64,000 bases of DNA from Pseudomonas japonica (GCF_013522925.1 NZ_JAAMQU010000007.1:62001-126000), one strand, 5' to 3'; positions 55,658 through 64,000 are shown, counted from the stretch's first letter. A program made the numbers and translations. The notes: a model not told the origin generated them from the sequence alone.

Positions 55658-55713
55658 GGTTTCGCCTCTTCAGCGGCGCAAAGCCGCTCACAGATGAAAA
55701 TAAGCCTGAGGCT

Positions 55714-55743
55714 AATCTGGGGGTAGCCTCGGGAAAAAACAAG
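55714..55743 (-). promoter_or_regulatory. Probable sigma-32 promoter of lon
   Basis: On the minus strand CTTGTT, a 14-base spacer, then CCCCCAGATT (55723-55714). This is a good though not perfect fit to the RpoH consensus, about 57 bases ahead of the lon start. Confidence 0.75.
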
Positions 55744-55757
55744 CATCGGACTCGGAC

Positions 55758-55781
55758 AAAAAAAGGGCCCGAAGGCCCTTT
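55758..55781 (-). terminator. clpX terminator
   Basis: AAAGGGCC and GGCCCTTT arms around a short loop, followed by seven T residues on the minus strand, 39 bases beyond the clpX stop. Confidence 0.88.
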
Positions 55782-55819
55782 CTGCTATCGCTCAGCCCAA
55801 AAAGCCGGCAATGCGCGAA

Positions 55820-57103
55820 TCACGCATCGGGTGCTGCCTTGGCAGGCGGCTCGCTGTTCTCGTAGATCAACAGCGGCTTGGACGTACCATCGATCACGCT
55901 TTCGTCGATCACCACCTTGCTGACGTCCTTCTGGGAAGGAATTTCATACATGGTGTCGAGCAACACGCCTTCGAGGATCGACCGCAGGCCACGGGCACCG
56001 GTCTTGCGCTCCAGGGCCTTGCGGGCCACGGACTTGAGCGCATCGGCACGGAACTCGAGGTCCACGCCTTCCATTTCGAACAGCTTGCCGTATTGCTTGG
56101 ACAACGCGTTCTTCGGTTCGGTGAGGATTTGAACAAGCGCCGCTTCGTCGAGCTCGTCGAGCGTCGCCAACACGGGGAGGCGACCTACGAACTCGGGAAT
56201 CAGGCCAAACTTCACGAGGTCATCCGGCTCTACTTCACGCAGGGACTCGCCAACCTTCTTGCCTTCTTCACGGCTGCGAACCTCGGCGTTGAAGCCGATG
56301 CCGCCTTTGGTGGAGCGGTTCTGGATGACTTTTTCAAGCCCGGAGAACGCACCGCCGCAGATGAAGAGGATGTTGCGGGTGTCAACCTGCAGGAATTCCT
56401 GCTGAGGATGCTTGCGCCCGCCCTGCGGCGGTACCGAGGCCACGGTGCCCTCGATGAGCTTGAGCAAGGCCTGCTGCACACCCTCACCCGACACGTCACG
56501 GGTGATGGAGGGGTTGTCCGACTTGCGGGAAATCTTGTCGATTTCGTCGATGTAGACAATACCCATCTGGGCCTTTTCCACATCGTAGTCGCACTTCTGC
56601 AACAGCTTCTGAATAATGTTCTCGACGTCTTCACCCACATAGCCGGCTTCGGTCAGCGTAGTGGCGTCGGCGATGGTGAAGGGAACGTTGAGCAGGCGAG
56701 CCAGGGTTTCGGCAAGCAGGGTTTTGCCCGAGCCGGTGGGCCCGATCAGCAGAATGTTGCTCTTGCCGAGCTCGACGTCGTCGTTTTTCTTGTCGCGCTG
56801 GTTCAACCGCTTGTAGTGGTTGTACACCGCGACCGCCAGGACCTTCTTGGCACGCTGCTGACCAATGACGTACTGGTCGAGAATGCCGCTGATTTCCTTG
56901 GGCGACGGCAACTTGTGAGAGCTGCTCTCTGCCTGTGCTTCTTGCACCTCCTCGCGGATGATGTCGTTGCACAGGTCGACGCACTCGTCACAGATGAAGA
57001 CCGAGGGGCCGGCAATCAATTTGCGTACTTCATGCTGGCTTTTGCCGCAGAAGGAGCAATAGAGCAGTTTGCCGTTGTCCTCGCCGTTGCGGGTGTCAGT
57101 CAT
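55820..57103 (-). CDS. clpX: ClpX, ATPase subunit of ClpXP protease
   Basis: ClpX unfolds substrates for ClpP. The 427-residue protein begins [16 protein letters not shown] and has the zinc-binding domain with four cysteines (CSFC and CDEC pairs, residues 16-46), the AAA+ module with Walker A GPTGSGKT, Walker [10 protein letters not shown], and the pore and IGF-type loops. ATG 57103 fits the family; an extension to 57148 is not supported. clpP is upstream on the same strand, and both are separated by a weak hairpin. Confidence 0.97.
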   Translation of the reverse strand: MTDTRNGEDNGKLLYCSFCGKSQHEVRKLIAGPSVFICDECVDLCNDIIREEVQEAQAESSSHKLPSPKEISGILDQYVIGQQRAKKVLAVAVYNHYKRLNQRDKKNDDVELGKSNILLIGPTGSGKTLLAETLARLLNVPFTIADATTLTEAGYVGEDVENIIQKLLQKCDYDVEKAQMGIVYIDEIDKISRKSDNPSITRDVSGEGVQQALLKLIEGTVASVPPQGGRKHPQQEFLQVDTRNILFICGGAFSGLEKVIQNRSTKGGIGFNAEVRSREEGKKVGESLREVEPDDLVKFGLIPEFVGRLPVLATLDELDEAALVQILTEPKNALSKQYGKLFEMEGVDLEFRADALKSVARKALERKTGARGLRSILEGVLLDTMYEIPSQKDVSKVVIDESVIDGTSKPLLIYENSEPPAKAAPDA

Positions 57104-57150
57104 TCGATCTATCCAATCCTGTAGGCTTGAAACACAAGATGAAGGCAATT

Positions 57151-57170
57151 GCGGGCTTTTTCAAGCCCGC
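57151..57170 (-). terminator. Weak hairpin between clpP and clpX
   Basis: GCGGGCTT (57151-57158) pairs with AAGCCCGC (57163-57170). No T-run follows on the minus strand, so it may only reduce read-through from clpP into clpX. Confidence 0.45.
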
Positions 57171-57209
57171 GAATGGCGGGAACGCCCCGCCACACAGGAT
57201 TCACGCCTA

Positions 57210-57848
57210 TTACGCGGGCATTTGCCGCTTGTCGAGAACCGAGTCAACGAGACCGTACTCGGCCGCGCGCGGGGCGCTCATGAAGTTGTCGCGGTTGGTG
57301 TCCTGCTCGATGGTTTCGATGCTTTGGCCGGTGTGATAGGCCAGCAGTTCGTTCAAACGGGCACGGATGGACAGGATTTCCCGGGCATGGATGTCGATGT
57401 CCGACGCCTGGCCCTGGAAGCCGCCCAACGGCTGGTGAATCATCATGCGAGAGTTGGGCAGGCAGTAACGCTTGCCCTTCGCACCGCCAGCCAGCAGGAA
57501 CGCACCCATGCTGCACGCTTGACCGATGCAGATGGTGGATACGTCCGGCTTGATGAACTGCATGGTGTCGTAGATCGACATGCCAGCCGTTACCGAGCCG
57601 CCGGGTGAGTTGATGTAAAGGTGAATGTCCTTGTCCGGGTTTTCGGCTTCCAGGAACAGCAATTGCGCTGCAACCAGGTTGGCCATGTAGTCTTCGACCG
57701 GCCCGATCAGGAAGATCACCCGCTCCTTGAGGAGGCGTGAGTAGATGTCGTAGGCGCGCTCGCCACGCGCGGACTGCTCGATAACCATCGGGACCAGGCC
57801 ACCAGCGGCCTGGATGTCAGAGCTCTGAATATAAGAATTGCGGGACAT
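57210..57848 (-). CDS. clpP: ClpP, protease subunit
   Basis: ClpP forms the double-heptamer proteolytic chamber used by ClpX and ClpA. The catalytic triad is S113 (QACSMGAF), H138 (MMIHQPLGG) and an aspartate near residue 187. ATG 57848 gives 212 residues with a short propeptide. This is the canonical copy; its clpX partner is downstream and tig upstream in the usual tig-clpP-clpX order. Confidence 0.97.
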   Translation of the reverse strand: MSRNSYIQSSDIQAAGGLVPMVIEQSARGERAYDIYSRLLKERVIFLIGPVEDYMANLVAAQLLFLEAENPDKDIHLYINSPGGSVTAGMSIYDTMQFIKPDVSTICIGQACSMGAFLLAGGAKGKRYCLPNSRMMIHQPLGGFQGQASDIDIHAREILSIRARLNELLAYHTGQSIETIEQDTNRDNFMSAPRAAEYGLVDSVLDKRQMPA

Positions 57849-57886
57849 GCCTGCACTCACTCCCAATTAGTCATGCCTTAGATACG

Positions 57887-57914
57887 CATAAGCCAGCGCG
57901 AAGGCTGGCTTATG
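57887..57914 (-). terminator. Hairpin between tig and clpP
   Basis: CATAAGCCAGC (57887-57897) pairs with GCTGGCTTATG (57904-57914). The 11-base stem lies 22 bases beyond the tig stop. There is no long T-run, so it may be a partial terminator or an RNA-stability element. Confidence 0.6.
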
Positions 57915-57936
57915 GTTATTCCGAAGCTGGGCCGAT

Positions 57937-59250
57937 TTACGCGGCTTCAGGCGCCGCCTGGGCCGGTTTTACCGCTTCTTCGTAAGAGACCGCTTTGTCA
58001 GTCACACTAGCTTTCTGCAGAACAGTATCCACAACTTGTTCTTCGAGCACAACCGAACGGACTTCGTTCATCTGCTGGTCGTTCTTGTAGTACCAGCTGA
58101 CTACCTGCTCTGGCTCCTGGTAGGCCGAAGCCATTTCCTGGATCAGCTCACGCACGCGGGCGTCGTCCGGCTTGAGTTCGAACTGCTTGACCACTTCAGC
58201 CACGATCAGGCCGAGCACCACGCGGCGGCGAGCTTGTTCTTCGAACAGCTCGGCGGGCAGTTGGTCCGGCTTGATGTTGCCACCGAACTGCTGAACGGCC
58301 TGCACGCGCAGGCGGTCGATTTCGTTGGACAGCAGAGCCTTCGGCGCTTCGATCGGGTTGCTGGCGAGCAAACCGTCCATGACCTGGTTCTTCACCTTGG
58401 CCTTGATCGCCTGGCGCAGCTCGCGCTCCATGTTCTTGCGAACTTCGGTGCGGAAGCCGTCGATGCCGCCTTCCTTGATGCCGAACTGGGCGAAGAATTC
58501 GTCGGTCAGCTCAGGCAGGGTGGGGGCGGAAACACTGTTGACCTTGACGGTGAACTCGGCGGCCTTGCCGGCCAGGTCCAGGTTCTGGTAATCCTCGGGG
58601 AAGGTCACGTTCAGCACGCGCTCTTCGCCGGCCTTGGCGCCCACCAGGCCATCTTCGAAGCCCGGGATCATGCGGCCGGAGCCCAGCACCAGCTGGGTGC
58701 CGGTGGCCGAACCGCCGGAGAAGGCTTCGCCGTCGATCTTGCCGACGAAGTCGATGTTCAGCTGGTCTTCGTTCTGCGCTTCACGCTCGACGGTTTCGTA
58801 GCGAACGTTCTGCTTGCGCAGGATGTCCAGCATGTTGTCGACGTCGGCGTCGTTCACTTCGGCGCTCTGGCGCTCGACGTTGATGCCTTCGAAACCGGCA
58901 ACGGTGAACTCAGGGAATACTTCGAAGGTGGCGACGTATTCGAGGTCCTTGCCCTTTTCGAAGACTTTCGGCTCTACCGAAGGCTGGCCAGCAGGGTTGA
59001 GCTTCTGCTCGACCACGGCTTCGTAGAAGGTCGCCTGGATCAGGTCGCCGAGGGCTTCCTGACGCGCTGCGGCTTCGTAGCGCTGGCGAATCACGCTCAT
59101 GGGCACCTTGCCAGGGCGGAAGCCCGGCACTTTTGCCCGGCGGGCAGTCTGTTGCAGACGCTTGTTGACTTCGGTCTCGATGCGCTCGGCGGGCACGCCG
59201 ATGGTCATGCGGCGTTCGAGCGCCGAAGTGTTTTCAACAGAAACTTGCAT
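57937..59250 (-). CDS. tig: Trigger factor, ribosome-bound chaperone
   Basis: Trigger factor meets nascent chains at the ribosome exit. The ribosome-binding signature GFRPGKVP is at residues 43-50, a central prolyl-isomerase domain (FKBP type) follows at about 160-245 with [11 protein letters not shown], and the helical C-terminal chaperone domain completes 437 residues. ATG 59250 was preferred over an ATG six codons upstream. A clear promoter lies 61-89 bases upstream. Confidence 0.97.
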   Translation of the reverse strand: MQVSVENTSALERRMTIGVPAERIETEVNKRLQQTARRAKVPGFRPGKVPMSVIRQRYEAAARQEALGDLIQATFYEAVVEQKLNPAGQPSVEPKVFEKGKDLEYVATFEVFPEFTVAGFEGINVERQSAEVNDADVDNMLDILRKQNVRYETVEREAQNEDQLNIDFVGKIDGEAFSGGSATGTQLVLGSGRMIPGFEDGLVGAKAGEERVLNVTFPEDYQNLDLAGKAAEFTVKVNSVSAPTLPELTDEFFAQFGIKEGGIDGFRTEVRKNMERELRQAIKAKVKNQVMDGLLASNPIEAPKALLSNEIDRLRVQAVQQFGGNIKPDQLPAELFEEQARRRVVLGLIVAEVVKQFELKPDDARVRELIQEMASAYQEPEQVVSWYYKNDQQMNEVRSVVLEEQVVDTVLQKASVTDKAVSYEEAVKPAQAAPEAA

Positions 59251-59310
59251 GGATATTCCTCGTTGCACAGACGATAGCCGGCGATTCCCGACTCCAGATC
59301 AAGGGCAAGC

Positions 59311-59339
59311 ATTCTAGTCACTCGACTGGCAGAAGTCAC
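59311..59339 (-). promoter_or_regulatory. Sigma-70 promoter of tig
   Basis: GTGACT (59339-59334), 17-base spacer, TAGAAT (59316-59311) on the minus strand. The -10 box agrees with consensus at five of six positions. Confidence 0.65.
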
Positions 59340-59483
59340 CCCACCCGCACCACCTGAAACACAGCGCCCGAAAACCGCTGACGAGTAGCCCCAGCCAGAG
59401 CCTTCGGGCCCCTCCGCGCAACGGTATGCCGTCGCCTGCGAGGCTGTTATCCTCTGGGCATTCGCCTGTTCCCGGAGAGCACC

Positions 59484-60053
59484 ATCATCGCCTCGGATAC
59501 CTCCCCCGCCCTCGCCGCGCTGCGCGAGGCTACCCGCGACCTGCATGCCGCACTCGACGCCGCCTCGCCGCTGAGCTCGCCAGGCTTCACCGGCGCTGAC
59601 TACCTTATATACGCCGCTCGGGTGATCGGCTGGATGCAGCCCGTGGAGCGCCACCTGTACGCCGGTGATTTACCGTGGCCTGCTGAATTCGCACCTGCGG
59701 CCAGGGCACAGAAGAGCGCCTGGCTGACCGAAGACCTGGGCGGCGACACGCAGCACCCGGAGTGCCCCTACGCGCCCCGCCCCGCCTCACTCGCCGAAGC
59801 GTACGGCCTGGCCTACGTGTGCGAAGGCGCAACCCTGGGCGGCGCCCACCTCTATAAGCGCCTGTCTCCCCAACTGGCGCCCATGCCGCTGCGCTGGCTG
59901 CACGGCTACGCCGCCGATACCGGCGTTATGTGGAAAGGCTTTCTGGCTCATCTGGCGCGGGATGTCACCGCACCCGCGGACATCGAAGCGGCGGCCAATG
60001 CGGCGCGGGAAGGGTTTGTTACGTTTGAGCGGTGGATGAGCGAGGGGCGGTGA
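59484..60053 (+). CDS. Biliverdin-producing heme oxygenase, start codon not canonical
   Basis: The frame matches bacterial heme oxygenases of the BphO/PigA type, which open heme to biliverdin with release of iron and CO. The proximal histidine is in LREATRDLHAAL (H21 if the first codon is ATC 59484), and AYGLAYVCEGATLGGAHLYKRL is the family's distal helix. From the first supported codon it is about 189 residues, the normal length. A GGAGA ribosome site at 59474-59478 points to ATC at 59484, but no ATG, GTG or TTG occurs in frame before GTG 59622, which would remove the heme-binding histidine. Either ATC is used, a CTG further up is used, or the gene has lost its start. Confidence 0.7.
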   Translation: MIASDTSPALAALREATRDLHAALDAASPLSSPGFTGADYLIYAARVIGWMQPVERHLYAGDLPWPAEFAPAARAQKSAWLTEDLGGDTQHPECPYAPRPASLAEAYGLAYVCEGATLGGAHLYKRLSPQLAPMPLRWLHGYAADTGVMWKGFLAHLARDVTAPADIEAAANAAREGFVTFERWMSEGR

Positions 60054-60059
60054 GGTCGA

Positions 60060-60476
60060 TCAAGCCTCCGTGCCCTGAGAACTTCCGCCATCCCGGCGCA
60101 GAACAGCCGAGCTGAACGCCACGAAATCATCCAGGTGCCGGGTGATAATGGCCACCATGATCGGAAGCTGAAGCTTCTGATATTCGTGAACCGCGATATT
60201 CCGGAAGCCGACCATGTTTTTCATGGAAGGCGCTAACTCGGCGCTTATCCACCCACCACGGGCCAACAGGTCGAACACGTCCCGCGCGCTTTGGGGCACG
60301 CCAAGGCGTTCGCGGCGGATCAAATAATGACCAATGCTGAGCGCCGCTTCACAGGCGCGAATAATGTTCATCGCAGCCGCATCCTGCCGGGTCACGTCAC
60401 CGGCAAAGCTATCAGGCCCCTTGGTGTATTCCTCACGAGCTCTCGACACACAGCGCTCGATTGCCGCTGTTTTCAT
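60060..60476 (-). CDS. Orphan HepT-like (HEPN/DUF86) RNase toxin
   Basis: A 138-residue all-helical HEPN protein. The RNase motif R-x4-H-x-Y is intact as FRNIAVHEY (R92, H97, Y99). In MntA-HepT modules this toxin is neutralised by a minimal nucleotidyltransferase that AMPylates the tyrosine of this motif. ATG 60476 gives the usual HepT length; a longer frame back to 60620 would start on TTG inside the tRNA terminator. No MntA-type gene (G-S-x-D-x-D motif) is present in the 180 bases upstream or downstream, so it is an orphan. Its ribosome site is weak. Confidence 0.78.
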   Translation of the reverse strand: MKTAAIERCVSRAREEYTKGPDSFAGDVTRQDAAAMNIIRACEAALSIGHYLIRRERLGVPQSARDVFDLLARGGWISAELAPSMKNMVGFRNIAVHEYQKLQLPIMVAIITRHLDDFVAFSSAVLRRDGGSSQGTEA

Positions 60477-60616
60477 CAGGAAGAAGTGACCACCCGCGTG
60501 ATCGCCCGGAAGTGATTCAGAAGCCAAAGCTTTCCGCTCCGCATGAAGAAGTGAACTGGCAGGATCACCATCACTGCAAATCGGCTCGATCTTCAACCAT
60601 TTGCAAAGACCCAAAA

Positions 60617-60648
60617 ACAAAAAAACCGCCCCAAAGGACGGCTTTTTT
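60617..60648 (-). terminator. Terminator of the tRNA operon
   Basis: On the minus strand GCCGTCC-TTTG-GGGCGGT, with two wobble pairs, followed by seven T residues. It starts seven bases beyond tRNA-Leu. Confidence 0.8.
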
Positions 60649-60654
60649 GTTACA

Positions 60655-60739
60655 TGGTGCGGACGAAGAGACTCGAACTCTTACAGCTTGCGCCGCTGGA
60701 ACCTAAATCCAGTGTGTCTACCAATTTCACCACGTCCGC
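60655..60739 (-). tRNA. tRNA-Leu (TAG)
   Basis: Acceptor GCGGACG pairs with CGTCCGC before the encoded CCA; the anticodon arm CTGGA-TT-TAG-GT-TCCAG gives TAG. The long variable arm GCGGCGCAAGCTGT identifies leucine. TTCGAGTCTC is the T arm. Third gene of the operon. Confidence 0.95.
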
Positions 60740-60792
60740 ATGAAACGCTTAAAGCAAAGGCGCCAGACTTGCGTAAGGCGCCTTTGTGAATA

Positions 60793-60869
60793 TGGGGTGG
60801 ACGATGGGAATCGAACCCACGACAACTGGAATCACAATCCAGCGCTCTACCAACTGAGCTACGCCCACC
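60793..60869 (-). tRNA. tRNA-His (GTG)
   Basis: Acceptor starts with the extra G typical of histidine (GGTGGGCG) and the 3' end is CCCCA. The anticodon loop CTGGA-TT-GTG-AT-TCCAG gives GTG. D and T arms are normal. Confidence 0.96.
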
Positions 60870-60912
60870 ATATTGCATTACTTGTTCAGGGCTGAGTGCC
60901 AAAGCTGCCAAA

Positions 60913-60989
60913 TGGCGCGCCCGGCAGGACTCGAACCTGCGACCATCCGCTTAGAAGGCGGATGCTCTATCCAGCTGAGCTACGGGCGC
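60913..60989 (-). tRNA. tRNA-Arg (TCT)
   Basis: Acceptor GCGCCCG pairs with CGGGCGC before the encoded GCCA end. The anticodon arm ATCCGCC-TTCTAAG-CGGAT gives TCT, reading AGA and AGG. First gene of the three-tRNA operon, about 130 bases from its promoter. Confidence 0.95.
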
Positions 60990-61120
60990 TCTGTATTTCA
61001 ACTTCAGGGCTGAAGTGAAAAAGCCGCACCGCGTAAATGCCTGATAACCAATTGAAGGACAAGAGGTTTTCAGCGGTCACTTGCGCCAGCGTTAGGCCCT
61101 GCCCGACAAGTGCGACGAAT

Positions 61121-61147
61121 CTTATAGAGGGCCCCAAGGGCCGTCAA
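61121..61147 (-). promoter_or_regulatory. Promoter of the tRNA operon
   Basis: TTGACG (61147-61142), 15-base spacer, TATAAG (61126-61121) on the minus strand, then a GC-rich discriminator, as expected for stable RNA genes. The spacer is short but contains a GGCCC/GGGCC inverted repeat. Confidence 0.65.
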
Positions 61148-61209
61148 CTGTTTTGTAGAAAAAAATGCATTGAATTAAAGGAGTTAGCGGATTCGCTCGT
61201 CTCGGCGCC

Positions 61210-61238
61210 TTTGACCTGACCGCCCGGCATGCGAGAAT
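61210..61238 (+). promoter_or_regulatory. Promoter of folD
   Basis: TTGACC (61210-61215), 17-base spacer, AGAATA (61233-61238), then GCCGCACATTTT, a stretch identical to that after the mltD promoter. The folD ATG is 42 bases downstream of the -10 box. Confidence 0.65.
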
Positions 61239-61279
61239 AGCCGCACATTTTCTTCCCCTTCGATGGTTTATCACGCGTC

Positions 61280-62134
61280 ATGACAGCACAACTTATCGAC
61301 GGCAAGGCCATTGCCGCCAGCCTGCGCCAGCGGATTGCCCAGCGAGTGGCCCAACGGCGGGAACAAGGGCTGCGGGTTCCCGGGCTGGCCGTCATCCTGG
61401 TGGGCACCGACCCTGCGTCGCAGGTGTATGTGTCTCACAAGCGCAAGGACTGCGAAGAAGTCGGCTTCCTGTCTCAGGCGTACGACCTTCCAGCCACCAC
61501 GCACCAGGACGAACTCGAAAGTTTGATCGACCGGCTCAATGCAGACCCGGCCATCGACGGCATCCTGCTGCAACTGCCATTGCCCGAGGGGCTGGACGCA
61601 TCCGGGCTGCTGGAGCGAATTCGCCCCGACAAGGACGTGGACGGCTTCCACCCCTACAACATCGGCCGCCTGGCCCAGCGCATTCCATTGCTGCGGCCCT
61701 GTACGCCCAAGGGGATCATGACGCTGCTGGAAAGCACCGGCCAGGACCTCTATGGCATGAACGCTGTGGTCGTGGGCGCCTCCAACATTGTGGGCCGCCC
61801 CATGGCCATGGAGCTGTTGCTCGGTGGCTGTACGGTCACCGTTACCCATCGCTTCACCCGTGACCTGGCCGACCATGTCAGCCGTGCCGACCTGGTCGTC
61901 GTGGCTGCGGGCAAGCCGGGGCTGGTGAAAGGTGAGTGGATCAAGCCGGGCGCTATCGTGATCGACGTGGGCATCAACCGCCAGGAAGACGGCAAACTGG
62001 TAGGCGATGTGGTGTACGAAACCGCCCTGCCCCGCGCTGGCTGGATCACGCCCGTACCCGGCGGCGTGGGCCCCATGACCCGCGCTTGCCTGCTGGAAAA
62101 TACCCTGTACGCCGCCGAGGCACTGCACGGCTGA
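61280..62134 (+). CDS. folD: FolD, methylene-THF dehydrogenase/cyclohydrolase
   Basis: FolD interconverts 5,10-methylene-, methenyl- and 10-formyl-tetrahydrofolate in the cytoplasm. The 284-residue protein has the catalytic [13 protein letters not shown] segment with its lysine, the [10 protein letters not shown] loop, the NADP-binding [15 protein letters not shown] and the C-terminal [12 protein letters not shown]. All family landmarks are intact. It converges on a sugar-binding protein gene, with a hairpin between. Confidence 0.97.
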   Translation: MTAQLIDGKAIAASLRQRIAQRVAQRREQGLRVPGLAVILVGTDPASQVYVSHKRKDCEEVGFLSQAYDLPATTHQDELESLIDRLNADPAIDGILLQLPLPEGLDASGLLERIRPDKDVDGFHPYNIGRLAQRIPLLRPCTPKGIMTLLESTGQDLYGMNAVVVGASNIVGRPMAMELLLGGCTVTVTHRFTRDLADHVSRADLVVVAAGKPGLVKGEWIKPGAIVIDVGINRQEDGKLVGDVVYETALPRAGWITPVPGGVGPMTRACLLENTLYAAEALHG

Positions 62135-62171
62135 CCTGTAAACACCCACGAACTGGTAGTGAACAGTCCGT

Positions 62172-62229
62172 CCATTCCCGGGCTGCGCCCGGTCCTACTC
62201 CTGTAGACCGGGCATTAGTCCGGGAATGG
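62172..62229. repeat. REP-like hairpin between convergent folD and ABC binding-protein genes
   Basis: CCATTCCCGG (62172-62181) pairs with CCGGGAATGG (62220-62229), and the inner arms GCCCGGTC-CTAC and GTAG-ACCGGGC pair around TCCT. It has the same two-tier plan as the element at 938-998 but a different sequence. It probably ends transcription from both sides or protects mRNA ends. Confidence 0.7.
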
Positions 62230-62237
62230 CGGCATGC

Positions 62238-63980
62238 TTATTTCTTCGCCGCCTCCCACGACTTCAGCAGCTCGTTGTAGTTGACGGTCTGGCCCTGGGG
62301 TTTCTCGTTGGCCAGTTTGGGTTTGGGCGCGCCGGGCTGGTCGAACCAGTACTGGGCGGTTTTCTCCTCGTTCAGCTTAGGCCCGCACGCGGAGTTGGCC
62401 TGCGCGCGCTCCAGCCGCTTGAGCACTGCATCCTGATCCGCCGCCAGCCCGTCGAGGGCTTCCTGGGCAGACTTCTCGCCGCTGACCGCATCAGACACGT
62501 GCTTCCACCACAGCTGCGCCAGTTTCGGGTAGTCCGGCACGTTGGTCCCGGTCGGCGTCCACTGCACCCGCGCCGGGCTGCGGTAGAACTCCACCAGCCC
62601 GCCGAGCTTGGGCGCCAGGTCGGTCATGGCCTGCGAGTTGATGTCCGATTCGCGAATCGGGGTCAGCCCTACGATGGTCTTCTTCAGCGACACGGTCTTG
62701 GCGGTCACGAACTGCGCGTACAGCCAGGCGGCCAGCCGCTGCTTCTCGGGGGTGGATTTGAAGAAGGTCCAGGAACCGGTGTCCTGGTAGCCCAGCTTCA
62801 TGCCTTCCTCCCAGTACGGCCCTTTGGGCGACGGCGCCATCCGCCACTTCGGCGTGCCATCGCTGTTCACCACCGGCAAGCCAGGCTTGGTCATGTCTGC
62901 GGTGAAGGCGGTGTACCAGAAAATCTGCTGCGCCACCGCCCCTTGGGCCGGCACCGGGCCTGCTTCGGAGAAGGTCATGCCGGCGGCTTGCGGTGGGGCA
63001 TAGGCTTTGAGCCAGTCGATGTATTTCTGCGTGGCAAATACCGCGGCAGGGCCGTTGGTATCGCCGCCGCGGGTCACACTGGAGCCCACGGGGCGGCAGT
63101 TCTCCACGCGAATACCCCACTCATCCACGGGCAGGCCGTTGGGCAACCCCTTGTCGCCGCCACCGGCCATGGAGAACCAGGCGTCGGTGAACCGCCAGCC
63201 GAGGGACGGATCTTTTTTGCCATAGTCCATGTGGCCATAGACGCGCTTGCCGTCAATCTCTTTCACGTCTTCGCTGAAGAACTTGGCGATGTCCTCGTAG
63301 GCGGACCAGTTCACTGGCACGCCCAGGTCATAGCCATACTTGGCCTTGAACTTCGCTTTCAGGTCAGGGCGCTCGAACCAGTCGGCGCGAAACCAGTACA
63401 GGTTGGCGAACTGCTGATCGGGCAATTGGTAGATTTTCTTGTCGGGCGCGGTGGTGAAGGAAATGCCGATGAAGTCGTTGATGTCCAGGGTTGGCGAGGT
63501 GTAATCCTTGCCCTCATTGGCCATCAGGTCGGTCAGGGATTCCACCTTGCCGTAGCGGAAGTGGGTACCGATCAGGTCGGAGTCGTTCACCCAGCCGTCG
63601 TAGATGTTCTGGTCCGACTGCATCTGGGTCTGCAGTTTCTCGACCACGTCGCCCTCTTGCACCAGGTCGTGGGTCAGCTTGATGCCGGTGATCTCGGTGA
63701 ACGCCTTGGCCAGTACCTTGGATTCATATTCATGGGTGGTGAGGGTCTCGGACACCACCTTGATGCTCATGCCGCGGAACGGCTTGGCCGCTTCGATGAA
63801 CCACTTCAGCTCGGCCATCTGTTGATCCGGGGTAAGGGTGGAGGGCGTGAATTCGCTGCCGATCCACTTTTTTGCCGCATCTTCATACTGATCGGCGAAG
63901 GCGTGCGAGCCGTAGGCAGTGAACACCAGCAGGGCGGCCAGCGTGATGCCCTGTCGCCTGTTGTTTTTATTCTCGAACAT
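62238..63980 (-). CDS. ABC transporter periplasmic binding protein for a polyol or sugar
   Basis: A large (580 aa) extracytoplasmic solute-binding protein with signal peptide residues 1-29 (TLAALLVFTAYGSHAFA) and cleavage near AFA-DQ. The length and segments such as GWRFTDAWFSMAGGGDKG, TSGWTFF-like DTGSWTFFKSTPEKQRLAAW and GLTPIRESD place it in the MalE-related family 1 group whose relatives include the glycerol-binding GlpV of rhizobia. Permease and ATPase partners must lie beyond the window. A GGGAGA site precedes ATG 63980. Glycerol or a related polyol is my best guess for the ligand. Confidence 0.85.
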   Translation of the reverse strand: MFENKNNRRQGITLAALLVFTAYGSHAFADQYEDAAKKWIGSEFTPSTLTPDQQMAELKWFIEAAKPFRGMSIKVVSETLTTHEYESKVLAKAFTEITGIKLTHDLVQEGDVVEKLQTQMQSDQNIYDGWVNDSDLIGTHFRYGKVESLTDLMANEGKDYTSPTLDINDFIGISFTTAPDKKIYQLPDQQFANLYWFRADWFERPDLKAKFKAKYGYDLGVPVNWSAYEDIAKFFSEDVKEIDGKRVYGHMDYGKKDPSLGWRFTDAWFSMAGGGDKGLPNGLPVDEWGIRVENCRPVGSSVTRGGDTNGPAAVFATQKYIDWLKAYAPPQAAGMTFSEAGPVPAQGAVAQQIFWYTAFTADMTKPGLPVVNSDGTPKWRMAPSPKGPYWEEGMKLGYQDTGSWTFFKSTPEKQRLAAWLYAQFVTAKTVSLKKTIVGLTPIRESDINSQAMTDLAPKLGGLVEFYRSPARVQWTPTGTNVPDYPKLAQLWWKHVSDAVSGEKSAQEALDGLAADQDAVLKRLERAQANSACGPKLNEEKTAQYWFDQPGAPKPKLANEKPQGQTVNYNELLKSWEAAKK

Positions 63981-64000
63981 GGGGAATCTCCCGAATGGAT

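Noticed and set aside
53252-55726. Long open frame antisense to lon (about 820 codons)
   Set aside because: Codon bias of high-GC genes opens the complementary frame. The translation is rich in H, R, L and V without any domain, and lon is certain.
58036-59277. Open frame antisense to tig (about 410 codons)
   Set aside because: It has no recognisable domain and coincides with a complete trigger factor gene.
60477-60620. N-terminal extension of the HepT-like gene from TTG 60620
   Set aside because: It would start inside the tRNA operon terminator and add 48 residues that are not helical HEPN sequence.
60655-60989. tRNA array as an integration (att) site
   Set aside because: The tRNAs are intact, but no integrase or duplicated tRNA end was seen within the window, so no mobile island can be claimed from this alone.
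1-64000. CRISPR array, prophage or insertion sequence
   Set aside because: No regular spaced repeats, integrase, transposase or capsid-type genes were found. The only repeat families are short extragenic palindromes.

Overview
The window is a GC-rich stretch of Pseudomonas chromosome (Gammaproteobacteria), and nearly all of it is core. The gene order from about 20.8 to 31 kb (AI-2E exporter, DUF4892 protein, two hydrolases, thioesterase, sixA, DUF4389 protein, gpsA, hybrid kinase, fabA, fabB) and from about 38 to 62 kb (dnaQ, rnhA, methyltransferase, gloB, mltD, nppA1A2BCD, fabI, ppiD, hupB, lon, clpX, clpP, tig, tRNAs, folD) matches, from memory, the P. aeruginosa PA1609-PA1623 and PA1796-PA1816 regions. 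Species was not resolved. I saw no prophage, insertion sequence, integron or CRISPR array.

Layout. 1-10.8 kb: the end of greB, a small unknown protein, a REP-type hairpin, an MltF-family lytic transglycosylase, tatD, a small membrane protein, a thioesterase, and a tightly packed minus-strand envelope cluster (MoxR ATPase, DUF58, TgpA transglutaminase, CHAD protein), then a small lipoprotein and a patatin phospholipase. 10.8-20.8 kb: the potassium system kdpABC-kdpDE without a recognisable kdpF, diverging from an uncharacterised two-component pair whose sensor has a proline-rich periplasmic loop. 20.8-31 kb: a minus-strand run of membrane and hydrolase genes to gpsA, then a hybrid kinase of the PA1611/HptB type and the unsaturated fatty acid pair fabA-fabB. 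31-38 kb: pirin, dienelactone hydrolase, htpG with a clear heat-shock promoter, a helical lipoprotein, a DegT-like PLP protein and brnQ. 38-50.8 kb: dnaQ-rnhA-methyltransferase facing gloB-mltD, then the five-gene Npp/Yej peptide importer followed closely by fabI. 50.8-59.3 kb: the folding and proteolysis block ppiD, hupB, lon, clpX, clpP, tig, with terminators between most genes. 59.3-64 kb: a heme oxygenase frame with no standard start codon, an orphan HepT-type toxin, tRNA-Leu/His/Arg, folD, another REP-like hairpin and a sugar/polyol ABC binding protein.

How the genes connect. The window joins potassium homeostasis, membrane lipid synthesis (fabA, fabB, fabI, gpsA), peptidoglycan turnover (two lytic transglycosylases), peptide uptake and heat-shock proteostasis. 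The observations that depart most from the expected layout are the orphan HepT toxin beside the tRNA array, the heme oxygenase start, the helically phased GTAAA boxes ahead of kdpA together with the missing kdpF, and the unassigned two-component system sharing that intergenic region. I did not find a clearly new multi-gene system; these are the best leads.
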